DNA from: an uncultured Ruthenibacterium sp.
GTDB taxonomy: Bacteria > Bacillota > Clostridia > Oscillospirales > Ruminococcaceae
Direction: 5' to 3'
NCBI GenBank assembly: GCA_944386565.1
Contig: CALXBO010000023.1
Location: forward strand, 1-32,589
Length of the DNA stretch: 32,589 bases
In this document: positions 1 to 9,497 of the stretch, piece after piece
How positions within the stretch are numbered: position 1 is the first letter of the stretch
Layout of the letters: every line of letters starts with the position of its first letter
Notes under the pieces: generated by a model
What the model saw: only the letters and a program-made list of their open reading frames with translations
Told to the model about the DNA's origin: nothing
The model's database searches: none
Translations under genes and position numbers: made by a program

Positions 1-56
1 TGAATATTTATAATTATCTATTGCAATTTTATACAACAAGGTGTATTCTTTATGCA
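1..56 (+). promoter_or_regulatory. ARG-box-like operator cluster upstream of argG
   Basis: Three AT-rich imperfect palindromes resemble the ArgR/AhrC box (consensus about TGAATAATTATTCA or TGTATAATTATACA). They are TGAATATTTATAAT at 1-14, TGCAATTTTATACA at 22-35 and TGTATTCTTTATGCA at 42-56. Their centres are about 21 bp apart, the spacing known for paired ARG boxes. The third covers the probable -10 element and the second touches the -35, so a bound arginine repressor would block RNA polymerase. The middle box is the best match; the first has a weak right half and the third has one extra central base. Assignment to ArgR is an inference from position and sequence. Confidence 0.6.
21..49 (+). 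promoter_or_regulatory. Promoter of the arginine operon
   Basis: A -35 element TTGCAA (21-26) is followed, after a 17-bp spacer, by a -10 element TATTCT (44-49). The argG start lies about 50 bases downstream behind a strong ribosome site (AAAGGAGA). The same TATTCT -10 with a 17-bp spacer occurs at the rpmB promoter in this window. The promoter sits inside the ARG-box cluster, which fits arginine repression. Confidence 0.6.
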
Positions 57-98
57 ACGAAAAGAACGAGCGCCGCAGCGCAAAGGAGATAGAGGGCA

Positions 99-1325
99 AT
101 GGATAAGAAAAACATCAAGAAAGTGGTACTGGCGTATTCGGGCGGACTGGACACGTCGATCATTATTCCGTGGCTGAAAGAGAACTACAACAACTGCGAA
201 GTGATCGCGGTGTCGGGCGACGTGGGGCAGGGAACGGAGCTGGACGGGCTCGAGGAAAAAGCGCTGAAGACAGGCGCGTCGAAACTGTATATTGAGGATC
301 TGACGGACGAGTTTGTCAACGACTTCATCATTCCGACGGTGAAGGCGGGAGCTCTGTACGAGGAATATATGCTTGGAACGAGCTTTGCGCGTCCGCTGAT
401 CGCCAAGCGCCTGGTGGAGATCGCGAAGGCAGAGGGGGCCGACGCGATCTGCCACGGGTGCACGGGCAAGGGAAACGACCAGGTGCGGTTTGAGCTGGCG
501 ATCAAGGCGTTCGCGCCGGACATGGCGATCATCGCGCCGTGGAGAGAGTGGACGATCAAGTCGCGGGAAGAGGAGATCGCGTACGCGGAGGCGCACAATG
601 TGCCCTTGAAGATCACGCGCGAGACGAACTACTCGAAGGACAAGAATCTGTGGCACCTGAGCCACGAGGGACTGGATCTGGAAGATCCGGGGAACGAGCC
701 GCAGTACGAGAAGGAAGGGTTCCTCGAGATGGGAGTGTCTCCGCTGCAGGCGCCGGACACGCCGACGTACGTGACGCTGGAGTTCGAGAAGGGCGTTCCC
801 GTGGCGCTGGACGGAGAGAAGATGAGCGCGAAAGAGATCATCCTGAAACTGAACGAGATCGGCGGGGCGAACGGCATCGGCCTGCTGGACATCGTGGAGA
901 ACCGGCTTGTGGGCATGAAGTGCCGCGGCGTGTACGAGACGCCGGGCGGCGCGATCCTGTACAAGGCGCTGAAAGTGCTGGAGACGCTGTGCCTCGACAA
1001 ATACGCGGCGCACAAGAAGCAGGAGCTTGCGATCACGTTCGCGGACCTTGTCTACAACGGCCAGTGGTATACGCCGCTGCGCAAGGCGCTGAGCGCGTTC
1101 GTGGACGTGCTGGAAGAGAAGTGCACGGGCACGGTGAAGCTGAAGCTGTACAAGGGGAATATGATCAACGCGGGTGTGTGGAGCGATTACTCGCTGTACG
1201 ACCCGGAGATCGCGACGTTCGACGAGGACGAGGTGTACAATCAGGCGGATTCGGCGGGCTTCATCAACCTGTTCGGTCTGCCGATCAAGGTGCAGGCCAA
1301 GGTCGATGCCAAAAACTGCAAGTAA
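99..1325 (+). CDS. argG: Argininosuccinate synthase
   Basis: This enzyme joins citrulline and aspartate, using ATP, to make argininosuccinate, the penultimate step of arginine synthesis in the cytoplasm. The 408-residue length is normal for the family. The N-terminal ATP pyrophosphatase motif [10 protein letters not shown] is at about residues 11-20, and the family signatures [12 protein letters not shown] and [10 protein letters not shown] are present. The start is supported by an AAAGGAGA ribosome site. It is the first gene of a six-gene operon, 15 bases ahead of argC. argH, the usual partner for the next step, is not in the window and must lie elsewhere if the pathway is complete. Confidence 0.97.
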   Translation: MDKKNIKKVVLAYSGGLDTSIIIPWLKENYNNCEVIAVSGDVGQGTELDGLEEKALKTGASKLYIEDLTDEFVNDFIIPTVKAGALYEEYMLGTSFARPLIAKRLVEIAKAEGADAICHGCTGKGNDQVRFELAIKAFAPDMAIIAPWREWTIKSREEEIAYAEAHNVPLKITRETNYSKDKNLWHLSHEGLDLEDPGNEPQYEKEGFLEMGVSPLQAPDTPTYVTLEFEKGVPVALDGEKMSAKEIILKLNEIGGANGIGLLDIVENRLVGMKCRGVYETPGGAILYKALKVLETLCLDKYAAHKKQELAITFADLVYNGQWYTPLRKALSAFVDVLEEKCTGTVKLKLYKGNMINAGVWSDYSLYDPEIATFDEDEVYNQADSAGFINLFGLPIKVQAKVDAKNCK

Positions 1326-1340
1326 GGACGGGACACACGC

Positions 1341-2273
1341 ATGAAACGCGTATTCATTGACGGCAGCGCCGGGACGACCGGCCTGCGCATCCGCGAGCGG
1401 CTGGCCGCGCGCGCCGACATCGAGCTGATCGAACTGCCGGACGTGCTGCGCAAGGATGAGAACGCCCGCCGTGAGGCCATTCTGCAGGCAGACGCTGCAT
1501 TCCTCTGCCTGCCGGATGACGCGGCGCGGCAGGCTGTCGCACTGGCCGGGGACGCCGATACGGTCATTCTGGACGCATCCACGGCACACCGTACCGCGCC
1601 GGGTTGGGTGTACGGCTTCCCGGAACTCAGCGCATCGCAGCGTGCGGCGGTTGCCGCTTCGAAGCGCATCGCCGTGCCGGGCTGCCACGCCAGCGGCTTC
1701 ATCGCACTGGTCCGCCCGCTTGTGGACGCAGGGCTGCTGCCGCCGTCGGCGCAGCTCACCTGCCATTCGCTGACGGGTTACAGCGGCGGCGGAAAGAAGA
1801 TGATCGCCGACTACGAGAACACGCAGCGCAGCGGTCTGCTCGGCGCGCCGCGCCAGTACGGGCTCACTCAGACGCATAAGCACCTGCCGGAGATGAAGGT
1901 GATGGGCGGCGTGAACGAAGCGCCGCTGTTCAGCCCCATCGTCGCGGACTTTTACAGCGGCATGGAAGTGACCGTCCCGCTGTTTGCGAGCCAGCTCGCG
2001 CCGGGCACGACGCCGGAGGACGTGAAGAATGTCTACCGCGCGGCCTATACCGGGCCGGTGGTGCACTTCGACGAAAGCGCGGACGAAGCGGGTTTCCTGT
2101 CCGCGGCTGCGCTGACGGGGAAGGATTCCATGGAGATCTCCGTGCACGGAAACGGGCAGCGCATCCTGCTCACCGCGCGCTACGACAATCTGGGAAAAGG
2201 CGCTTCGGGCGCCGCCGTCCAGTGCATGAATCTGGTGCTGGGCGCAGACGAGACGGAAGGTCTCGTGCTTTGA
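1341..2273 (+). CDS. argC: N-acetyl-gamma-glutamyl-phosphate reductase, short type
   Basis: The enzyme reduces N-acetylglutamyl-5-phosphate with NADPH to the semialdehyde in arginine synthesis. At 310 residues it belongs to the shorter (type 2) ArgC group rather than the form of about 345 residues. The Rossmann start reads IDGSAGTTGLRIRERL, and the catalytic cysteine is in PGCHASGF at about residue 113. A conserved THKHLPEM stretch follows near residue 175. It lies 15 bases after argG and 37 bases before argJ in one transcription unit. The ribosome site is weak (AAGGA, about 12 bases upstream), so translation may depend partly on coupling to argG. Confidence 0.95.
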   Translation: MKRVFIDGSAGTTGLRIRERLAARADIELIELPDVLRKDENARREAILQADAAFLCLPDDAARQAVALAGDADTVILDASTAHRTAPGWVYGFPELSASQRAAVAASKRIAVPGCHASGFIALVRPLVDAGLLPPSAQLTCHSLTGYSGGGKKMIADYENTQRSGLLGAPRQYGLTQTHKHLPEMKVMGGVNEAPLFSPIVADFYSGMEVTVPLFASQLAPGTTPEDVKNVYRAAYTGPVVHFDESADEAGFLSAAALTGKDSMEISVHGNGQRILLTARYDNLGKGASGAAVQCMNLVLGADETEGLVL

Positions 2274-2310
2274 ACAAAACATTGAGAGGGAAACCGGGAG
2301 AGAGGAAAGT

Positions 2311-3522
2311 ATGGAACTGATCGGAGGCGGCGTGTGCGCCGCAAAAGGATTCACGGCGGGCGGCATTCATTGCGGAATTCGGAAAAACCGGGAAAAACGT
2401 GATCTTTCGCTGATTTTCAGTGAAGTGCCCGCCAGCGCGGCGGCCGTGTACACGACGAATCTCGTGAAGGGTGCGCCGCTCGTCGTCACCAAGCGCAATC
2501 TGGCCGACGGCAAGGCGCAGGCCGTCATCTGTAACAGCGGAAACGCCAACACCTGCAACGCGAACGGCGAGGAGATTGCGACAAAGATGTGCGAGCTCGT
2601 CGCAAAACAGCTCGGCATCTGTGCGCAGGACGTTGTGGTGGCATCCACGGGCGTCATCGGCAAACCGCTCGACATCGAACCCATCGCGTCGGGTATCCCC
2701 GCTCTCGCGGAAAGCCTCGGCGCACACAGCGACTGGGCGGCCGAGGGCATCATGACGACGGACACAAAGATGAAAGAGGTAGCCGTGAGCTTTACCGTGG
2801 GCGGCAAGACGTGCCATCTCGGCGGCATCGCCAAGGGCTCGGGTATGATTCACCCCAACATGGCCACGATGCTCGTGTTCCTCACCACCGACTGCGCCAT
2901 CAGCCCCGCGATGCTCCAGAAGGCACTCTCCGGAGACGTGACCGAGACGTTCAATATGATCAGCATCGACGGCGATACGTCGACGAACGACATGGTGACG
3001 GTGCTCGCGAACGGCATGGCGGGCAACGCTGAAATCACGGAGGAAGGCGAGGACTTCACGGCGTTCATGAAAGCGCTCAACACCGTGACGGTGCACCTGT
3101 GCCGCTGCATTGCGGCCGACGGCGAGGGCGCGACGCGCCTGCTCGAGTGCAAGGTGACGGGTGCGGCTGATCTCGCCACGGCAAAGACGGTGGCAAAGAG
3201 CGTCGTGTGTTCTTCGCTTCTGAAAGCCGCCATCTTCGGTGCGGACGCCAACTGGGGACGCGTTCTGTGCGCCATCGGCTACAGCGGCGCGCAGGTGGAC
3301 GTGCACAAGATCGACGTGGACTTCCGCTCGAAAGCCGGGACGATCGCCGTGTGCCGCGGCGGCGCGGGCGTCGATTTCAGCGAGGAGAAAGCGAAAGAGA
3401 TTCTCCTGTGCGACGAAATTGAGGTGCTGGTCGAACTCAACAGCGGCGACGCAGCATCTACCGCGTGGGGCTGCGACCTGACGTACGACTATGTGCGCAT
3501 CAACGGTGACTACCGCACCTGA
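2311..3522 (+). CDS. argJ: Bifunctional glutamate N-acetyltransferase / amino-acid acetyltransferase
   Basis: ArgJ transfers the acetyl group from N-acetylornithine to glutamate, recycling it, and in bifunctional forms also uses acetyl-CoA. It is made as a precursor that cleaves itself into two chains. The cleavage motif HPNMATMLVF is visible, with the scissile bond expected between Ala185 and Thr186. The length of 403 residues is typical. The oxyanion and substrate motifs STGVIGKPL and KGSGMIHPN are present. It sits between argC and argB, the usual Firmicute order. The presence of ArgJ implies the cyclic acetyl pathway, consistent with no argA or argE here. Whether it is bifunctional cannot be read from the sequence alone. 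Confidence 0.96.
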   Translation: MELIGGGVCAAKGFTAGGIHCGIRKNREKRDLSLIFSEVPASAAAVYTTNLVKGAPLVVTKRNLADGKAQAVICNSGNANTCNANGEEIATKMCELVAKQLGICAQDVVVASTGVIGKPLDIEPIASGIPALAESLGAHSDWAAEGIMTTDTKMKEVAVSFTVGGKTCHLGGIAKGSGMIHPNMATMLVFLTTDCAISPAMLQKALSGDVTETFNMISIDGDTSTNDMVTVLANGMAGNAEITEEGEDFTAFMKALNTVTVHLCRCIAADGEGATRLLECKVTGAADLATAKTVAKSVVCSSLLKAAIFGADANWGRVLCAIGYSGAQVDVHKIDVDFRSKAGTIAVCRGGAGVDFSEEKAKEILLCDEIEVLVELNSGDAASTAWGCDLTYDYVRINGDYRT

Positions 3523-3540
3523 TGCGAGGAGGACGGAATC

Positions 3541-4428
3541 ATGGAAGCGATGAAAATTTCCAATGCGGACCGGGCGCGCATTCTGGTGCACGCCCTGCCG
3601 TACATTCAGAAATACACCGGCAAGATCGTCGTTGTAAAATACGGCGGCAACGCCATGATCAACGAAGAACTGAAAGATTCCGTAATGAGGGACATCGTGC
3701 TGATGTCCCTCGTCGGCATCCGTGTCGTTCTCGTGCACGGCGGCGGGCCGGAGATCACGCAGACGCTCACGCAGCTCGGCAAGGAGAGCCGCTTCGTGGA
3801 TGGCCTGCGCGTCACGGACCGCGAGACGGCCGACGTGGTGCAGATGGTGCTCGCGGGCAAGATCAACAAGAGCCTTGTGAACCTGCTGGAGAACTGCGGC
3901 GGCAGCGCCATCGGCCTGTCGGGCATCGACGGTCATATGATCGAGGCGTGCGTGAAAGACGAGCGCCTCGGCTTTGTGGGACGCATCACGCGCGTGAACG
4001 TCAAGCCCATCCTCGACGTTCTGGAAAAGGGTTACATCCCGGTGGTGTCCACCATCGGCTGTGACCGCGACGGCAACGTGTACAACATCAACGCCGACAC
4101 CGCGGCCGCGCGCATTGCGGGTGAACTGAACGCGGAGAGCCTGATTTCGATGACGGACATCAGCGGAATCCTGCGGGACAAAAACGACCCCGACTCACTG
4201 ATCTCGTCCATCCGCGTGCAGGACGCCGCGGCGCTCATCAAGGAGGGCGTCATCAGCGACGGCATGATCCCGAAAGTGGAGTGCTGCGTCAACGCCATCC
4301 ACTGGGGCGTGCACCGCGTGTTCATCATCGACGGACGCATCCCGCACGCCATCCTGATCGAAACGCTGACGGACGAGGGCATCGGCACGATGTTCATCCA
4401 GGGCGAGACAGACGAACTGCCGCTGTGA
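3541..4428 (+). CDS. argB: Acetylglutamate kinase
   Basis: The enzyme phosphorylates N-acetylglutamate, usually the arginine-feedback-controlled step in cyclic pathways. The 295-residue amino-acid-kinase fold shows VVKYGGNAM near residue 30, the glycine-rich LVHGGGPEI near residue 65 and [14 protein letters not shown] near residue 180. The N-terminal extension before VVKYGG (about 30 residues, [15 protein letters not shown]) is the kind of helix found in arginine-inhibited hexameric forms, which suggests feedback inhibition (inference). The first ATG is chosen because GAGGAGG lies about 10 bases upstream; the ATG at 3550 would be too far from it. It is 18 bases after argJ and 23 bases before argF. 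Confidence 0.96.
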   Translation: MEAMKISNADRARILVHALPYIQKYTGKIVVVKYGGNAMINEELKDSVMRDIVLMSLVGIRVVLVHGGGPEITQTLTQLGKESRFVDGLRVTDRETADVVQMVLAGKINKSLVNLLENCGGSAIGLSGIDGHMIEACVKDERLGFVGRITRVNVKPILDVLEKGYIPVVSTIGCDRDGNVYNINADTAAARIAGELNAESLISMTDISGILRDKNDPDSLISSIRVQDAAALIKEGVISDGMIPKVECCVNAIHWGVHRVFIIDGRIPHAILIETLTDEGIGTMFIQGETDELPL

Positions 4429-4451
4429 CGGCGCGAAAAGGAGAGAGAACG

Positions 4452-5444
4452 ATGAACCTGAAAGGCAAGAGCTTTCTGAAACTGCTGGACTTTACGCCGG
4501 AGGAGATCGGCGGCCTGATCGAGCTTGCGGCCGACCTCAAGGCGAAGAAAAAAGCGGGCGTGCCGCACCGTTTGTGCGAGGGCAAGAACGTCGCGCTGAT
4601 TTTTGAAAAGACGAGCACCCGCACGCGCTGCGCGTTCGAAGTGGCCGCATACGACCTCGGCATGGGTGTGACATATCTCGACCCCACCGGCTCGCAGATG
4701 GGCAAGAAGGAGAGCATCGCCGACACCGCGCGCGTGCTCGGCCGCATGTACGAGGGCATCGAGTACCGCGGCTTTGCGCAGAAGACGGTGGAGGAACTGG
4801 CGAAATACGCGGGTGTTCCCGTGTGGAACGGCCTGACGGACGAATTCCATCCGACGCAGATCCTCACGGACTTCCTGACGATTCAGGGGCACTTCGGCCA
4901 TCTGAAAGGCATCAACTTCGTCTACCTCGGCGACGCCCGCTTCAACATGGGTAACTCGCTGATGGTCGGCAGCGCGAAGATGGGGCTGAACTTCACGGCC
5001 TGCGCGCCGAAGGAGTTCTTCCCGTCGCAGCAGCTGATCGGCGAGTGTCAGGCCATCGCCGCTGAGACCGGCGCGACGCTGCGCTTCACCGAGGACGTGG
5101 CCGAGGCCGTTAAAGGCGCGGATGTCCTGTATACCGACATCTGGGTGTCGATGGGCGAGCCCGCCGAGGCGTGGGGCGAGCGCATCCGCGCGCTGCTGCC
5201 GTATCAGGTGAACGCCAAGGTGATGAAGATGGCCGGGCCGGACGCGGTGTTCATGCACTGCCTGCCGTCGTTCCATGATCTGAATACCACCATCGGCAAA
5301 CAGGTGGGCGAACAGTACGGTCTCGATGGCCTCGAGGTGACGAACGACGTGTTCGAGAGTGAACAGTCCATCGTCTTCGAAGAGGCGGAGAACCGCATGC
5401 ACACCATCAAGGCCGTCATGGCCGCCACGCTCGGAGGCGTGTAA
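4452..5444 (+). CDS. argF: Ornithine carbamoyltransferase
   Basis: The enzyme makes citrulline from ornithine and carbamoyl phosphate. The carbamoyl-phosphate loop [11 protein letters not shown] is near residue 54. FHPTQ lies in the first third and the ornithine-site HCLPSFHD near residue 268. At 330 residues it is full length. The open frame extends upstream into argB, but the ATG at 4452 is preceded by an AAAAGGAGAGAG ribosome site and starts the conserved [11 protein letters not shown] sequence. The next gene, carB, 15 bases downstream, makes its substrate, so synthesis and use of carbamoyl phosphate are co-expressed. Confidence 0.96.
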   Translation: MNLKGKSFLKLLDFTPEEIGGLIELAADLKAKKKAGVPHRLCEGKNVALIFEKTSTRTRCAFEVAAYDLGMGVTYLDPTGSQMGKKESIADTARVLGRMYEGIEYRGFAQKTVEELAKYAGVPVWNGLTDEFHPTQILTDFLTIQGHFGHLKGINFVYLGDARFNMGNSLMVGSAKMGLNFTACAPKEFFPSQQLIGECQAIAAETGATLRFTEDVAEAVKGADVLYTDIWVSMGEPAEAWGERIRALLPYQVNAKVMKMAGPDAVFMHCLPSFHDLNTTIGKQVGEQYGLDGLEVTNDVFESEQSIVFEEAENRMHTIKAVMAATLGGV

Positions 5445-5459
5445 AAGAGGAGGGAGAGT

Positions 5460-8400
5460 ATGCCGCTGGACAAAAGCATCCGCAAGGCGATGGTCATCGG
5501 CTCGGGGCCGATCGTCATCGGGCAGGCGGCGGAATTCGACTACGCGGGCGCGCAGGCGTGCCGGGTGCTGAAAGAGGCGGGAGTCAACGTCGTCCTCGTC
5601 AACTCAAACCCCGCCACGATCATGACGGACAACGCGCTCGCGGACGAAATCTACCTCGAGCCTCTCACCGCCGAGACGGTGAAGCGCATCATTGAAAAGG
5701 AAAAACCGGACAGCTTGCTCGCCGGTCTCGGCGGCCAGACGGGTCTGACGATCAGCATGCAGCTCGACAAGGAGGGCTTCCTCGCCGCGCACGGCGTGAG
5801 GCTCATCGGCACAAACGCCGAAGCCATCGACAAAGCCGAGGACCGGCAGCTCTTCAAGGACACAATGGAGGCCATCGGCGAGCCGTGCATCCCGTCTGAC
5901 ATCGCGGAAGATCTCGACACGGCCCTCGTGGTCGCCGCACGCATCGGGTATCCCGTCATTGTTCGCCCGGCGTTCACACTGGGCGGCGCGGGCGGCGGCG
6001 TCGCGTACACCGAGGACGAGCTGCGCGAAGTGGCGCGCGGCGGCCTTGACGCGTCGCCCATCACGCAGATCCTCGTTGAGAAATACATCTTCGGCTGGAA
6101 AGAAATTGAGTTCGAGACGATGCGCGACAGCGCCGGAAACGTCGTCGCCGTCTGCTCGATGGAAAACTTTGACCCCGTCGGCGTGCACACGGGCGACTCC
6201 ATCGTCGTTGCGCCCGCGCAGACGCTGGCCGACAAGGAATATCAGATGCTGCGCTCCGCGGCGCTGAACATCATCACGGCGCTCGACATCGTCGGCGGCT
6301 GCAACTGCCAGTTTGCGCTGAATCCCGACAGCTTTGAGTACGCCGTCATTGAGGTCAACCCGCGTGTGTCGCGCTCGTCGGCGCTCGCGTCCAAGGCGAC
6401 GGGCTATCCCATCGCCAAGATCACAACCAAAATCGCGCTCGGCTACACACTCGACGAGATCGCGAACGACGTCACGGGCCGCACCTGTGCGTGCTTTGAG
6501 CCCGCGCTCGACTACATCGTCGTCAAGCTGCCGAAGTGGCCGTTCGACAAGTTCGTCGGCGCGAGCCGCAAGCTCGGCACGCAGATGAAAGCCACGGGCG
6601 AGGTCATGGCCATCGGTCCGACCTTCGAGATGGCGCTTCTGAAAGCCGTGCGCGGCGCGGAGATCGGTCTCGACACGCTGAACGCCGCCCCCGCGGACGA
6701 TGCGCCGCTCGCCGAGCGCGTGAAACGCGTCGACGACAAGCGCCTGTTCACTCTGTTCGAGGCGCTCAAAGCGGGCATGACGGTCGACGAACTGCACGAG
6801 ATCACACGCATTGACCGCTGGTTCCTCGAGAAATTGCTCGGTCTCGCGCAGTTTGAGGAAAAGGCCGCGGGCGGTCTCGACGATAAGGGCGTCGAACAGG
6901 GACGTGCGCTCGGCTACACAGACGCCGCGCTGAAACGCATCTCCGGCCGCGACACGCTGCCGGAAGGCCATGCCGTCTACAAGATGGTCGACACCTGCGC
7001 CGCGGAATTTGACGCGTGCACGCCATATTTCTACTCGTGCCGCGACGGCGTGTGCGAGTCGCGCTCATTTGCGCGCTCGGGCAAGCCGGTCGTCGTCGTG
7101 CTGGGCTCCGGCCCCATCCGCATCGGGCAGGGCATCGAGTTTGATTACTCCTCTGTCCACTGCGTCTGGACGCTCAAGGAGATGGGGTACGACGTCGTCA
7201 TCATCAACAACAACCCCGAGACGGTCTCCACGGACTACGACACCGCCGACCGCCTGTACTTCGAACCGCTGACCAGTGAAGACGTCATGGAGATCCTCCG
7301 CGTGGAGAATCCCGTGGGCGTTGTCGTCGCATTCGGCGGCCAGACAGCCATCAAGCTGACGAACTTCCTGAACGACCACGGCATCCCCATCCTCGGCACG
7401 TCGGCCGACGCCATCGATCAGGCCGAGGACCGCGAGCGCTTCGACGAACTGCTCGGGAAACTCGGCATCCGCCGCCCGAAGGGAATGGGCGTCAAGACGC
7501 TCGGCGAAGCCCTCGCCGCCGCGGAGAGCCTCGGCTATCCGGTGCTGCTGCGCCCGTCGTACGTCATCGGCGGCCAGAACATGAAGATCGTCCACGACGC
7601 GGACGAGGTGCGGCTGTACATGCAGCGCATCCTCGCGCAGGGCATCGAGAACCCGGTGCTTGTGGACAAATACATGAGCGGCACGGAGCTTGAGGTCGAC
7701 GTCATCTCCGACGGCGTCGACGTGCTGATGCCCGGCGTGATGGAACACGTCGAGCGCGCGGGCGTGCACTCGGGCGACTCCATCGCCGTCTATCCGCCGT
7801 ACAACCTCAACGACAAGATGATGGACCGCATCGTCGAGTGCTCGCGCGAGCTGGCGCTGGCGCTCGGCACGAAGGGGCTCGTCAACATCCAGTACCTCAT
7901 CTGGCACAACGAATTGTATGTCATTGAGGTCAACCCGCGCGCGTCGCGCACCGTGCCGTATCTCAGCAAAGTGACGGGCGTTCCGATGGTCGACCTCGCG
8001 TCCCGCGTTATGGTCGGCACGCCGCTGCGCGAGCTCGGATACGGCACGGGGCTGTACCGCACGCCGCCGTACTACGCCGTCAAAGTTCCGGTGTTCTCGT
8101 TCGAAAAACTCACCGACGCCAACGCGTACCTCGGGCCGGAAATGAAGTCCACCGGCGAGGTGCTCGGCCTCGGCAAGACGCTCGACGAGGCGCTGTTCAA
8201 GGGCATCACCGCCGCGGGCATGACGCTGCGCCGTCCCGGTGCGGTGCGCGACGTGGGTGTGCTCGTCAGCGTTGACACGCACGACCAGCTCGAGATCGTG
8301 TCGCTCGCAAAGAAGCTCGACGATCTCGGCTTCAAACTCTATGCCACGTGGGAGACGGCCGCGTCCATCCGCAGCCTCGGCATCGACGTGGAGCAGGTCG

Positions 8401-9491
8401 GCGACATCGGGGAGAGCGATCAGGCGTTCCGGCTGCTTGAGAGCGGCGCGCTGAGCTTTGTCGTCTACACCGGCGCTCTGATGGACTCCACCGTTGACGA
8501 CTACATCGCCCTGCACCGCCACGCGCTCGCGTGCGGCATTCCGCTGTTCACCTCGCTCGACACGGCGTCCGCCGCGGCGGATATCATCGCCAGCCGCTAC
8601 ACGCAGGCGAACACGGAATTGGTGGACATCAACCACATGCGCACCGAAAAGACGAGCCTTGCGTTCGCGAAGATGCAGGCCACGGGCGACGACTATATCT
8701 TCATCGAGAACTTCGAAGGCGCGATCACCTGCCCGGAATCTCTGTGCATCACGATGTGCGACCGCCACTACGGCGTCGGCGCGGTGGGTCTGGTGCTCAT
8801 GGAGCGCTCGGAGACCGCCGACTACAGGATGCGCGTGTTCAACTCCGACGGCTCCGAAGGCGGAATGGCGGGCAACTCCATCCGCTGCGTCGGCAAGTAT
8901 CTGCACGACAACGGATTTGTCACGGGCGACACCGTTCGCATCGAGACGGCCGGCGGCGTGCGCACGCTGACGCTCTACACCCGCGACGGGCTTGTCAACT
9001 GGGTGGAGGTCGACATGGGCTGCGCCGGGTGGAAACCGGAAAACGTCCCCTGCACACTCGGGGGAGAGCGCGCCGTCGACGTGCCGCTCACCGTGGGCGG
9101 CACGGAGTACCGCGTCACATGCGTGTCGATGGGCAACCCGCACTGCGTCGTGTTCTGCCCGCGTGTGGACGGCGTGGACATCGGGACGGTCGGCCCGCTC
9201 TTCGAGCACGCGGACGTGTTCCCGGAGCGCGTCAACACGGAGTTTGTGCGCGTCGTCAACCGCAACACGATCAAAATGCGCGTCTACGAGCGCGGCAACG
9301 GCGAGACGCCCGCGTGCGGTACCGGCGCGTGCGCAGCGGTGGCTGCTGCCGTCGAAACGGGCCAGTGCCCGCGCGGCGAGGACATCACCGTCAAGGCGCG
9401 CGGCGGGGATATGATCGTCCGCTATACCGAGCACGGCGTCACCCTCGCAGGCGACGCAAAGCTCGTCTACACCGGCGTGTTCCGCTATTAA
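5460..9491 (+). CDS. carB: Fused carbamoyl-phosphate synthase large subunit / diaminopimelate epimerase-like protein
   Basis: Residues 1 to about 1059 are a complete CarB: two carbamoyl-phosphate synthase halves, each with an ATP-grasp domain (about 125-340 and 665-860; glycine loop LGGAGGGVAYTED in the first), then the MGS-like allosteric domain (about 930-1055) ending in the CarB-like ELVDINHM. Residues about 1066-1343 are a full-length DapF fold: KMQATGDDYIF at its start, FNSDGSEGGMAGNSIRC, SMGNPHC, and GNGETPACGTGACAA. DapF interconverts LL- and meso-diaminopimelate for lysine and peptidoglycan. The second catalytic cysteine is present (Cys1286), but the first is alanine (Ala1137). No stop or frameshift separates the parts, and the linker is only about 6-10 residues. 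The small subunit CarA is not in the window. The fusion is seen directly; activity of the second domain is uncertain. Confidence 0.95.
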   Translation: MPLDKSIRKAMVIGSGPIVIGQAAEFDYAGAQACRVLKEAGVNVVLVNSNPATIMTDNALADEIYLEPLTAETVKRIIEKEKPDSLLAGLGGQTGLTISMQLDKEGFLAAHGVRLIGTNAEAIDKAEDRQLFKDTMEAIGEPCIPSDIAEDLDTALVVAARIGYPVIVRPAFTLGGAGGGVAYTEDELREVARGGLDASPITQILVEKYIFGWKEIEFETMRDSAGNVVAVCSMENFDPVGVHTGDSIVVAPAQTLADKEYQMLRSAALNIITALDIVGGCNCQFALNPDSFEYAVIEVNPRVSRSSALASKATGYPIAKITTKIALGYTLDEIANDVTGRTCACFEPALDYIVVKLPKWPFDKFVGASRKLGTQMKATGEVMAIGPTFEMALLKAVRGAEIGLDTLNAAPADDAPLAERVKRVDDKRLFTLFEALKAGMTVDELHEITRIDRWFLEKLLGLAQFEEKAAGGLDDKGVEQGRALGYTDAALKRISGRDTLPEGHAVYKMVDTCAAEFDACTPYFYSCRDGVCESRSFARSGKPVVVVLGSGPIRIGQGIEFDYSSVHCVWTLKEMGYDVVIINNNPETVSTDYDTADRLYFEPLTSEDVMEILRVENPVGVVVAFGGQTAIKLTNFLNDHGIPILGTSADAIDQAEDRERFDELLGKLGIRRPKGMGVKTLGEALAAAESLGYPVLLRPSYVIGGQNMKIVHDADEVRLYMQRILAQGIENPVLVDKYMSGTELEVDVISDGVDVLMPGVMEHVERAGVHSGDSIAVYPPYNLNDKMMDRIVECSRELALALGTKGLVNIQYLIWHNELYVIEVNPRASRTVPYLSKVTGVPMVDLASRVMVGTPLRELGYGTGLYRTPPYYAVKVPVFSFEKLTDANAYLGPEMKSTGEVLGLGKTLDEALFKGITAAGMTLRRPGAVRDVGVLVSVDTHDQLEIVSLAKKLDDLGFKLYATWETAASIRSLGIDVEQVGDIGESDQAFRLLESGALSFVVYTGALMDSTVDDYIALHRHALACGIPLFTSLDTASAAADIIASRYTQANTELVDINHMRTEKTSLAFAKMQATGDDYIFIENFEGAITCPESLCITMCDRHYGVGAVGLVLMERSETADYRMRVFNSDGSEGGMAGNSIRCVGKYLHDNGFVTGDTVRIETAGGVRTLTLYTRDGLVNWVEVDMGCAGWKPENVPCTLGGERAVDVPLTVGGTEYRVTCVSMGNPHCVVFCPRVDGVDIGTVGPLFEHADVFPERVNTEFVRVVNRNTIKMRVYERGNGETPACGTGACAAVAAAVETGQCPRGEDITVKARGGDMIVRYTEHGVTLAGDAKLVYTGVFRY

Positions 9492-9497
9492 AGAGTT

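Noticed and set aside
4281..4451. Upstream extension of the argF frame into argB
   Set aside because: The extension is Arg- and His-rich out-of-frame argB sequence; the ribosome site and family N-terminus fix the start at 4452.
8600..8660. The CarB-DapF junction as an assembly or sequencing artefact
   Set aside because: Both parts are full length and in one frame, the CarB C-terminus and DapF N-terminus are both intact, and codon use is continuous. A single missed stop cannot be excluded, so the check is listed under findings.
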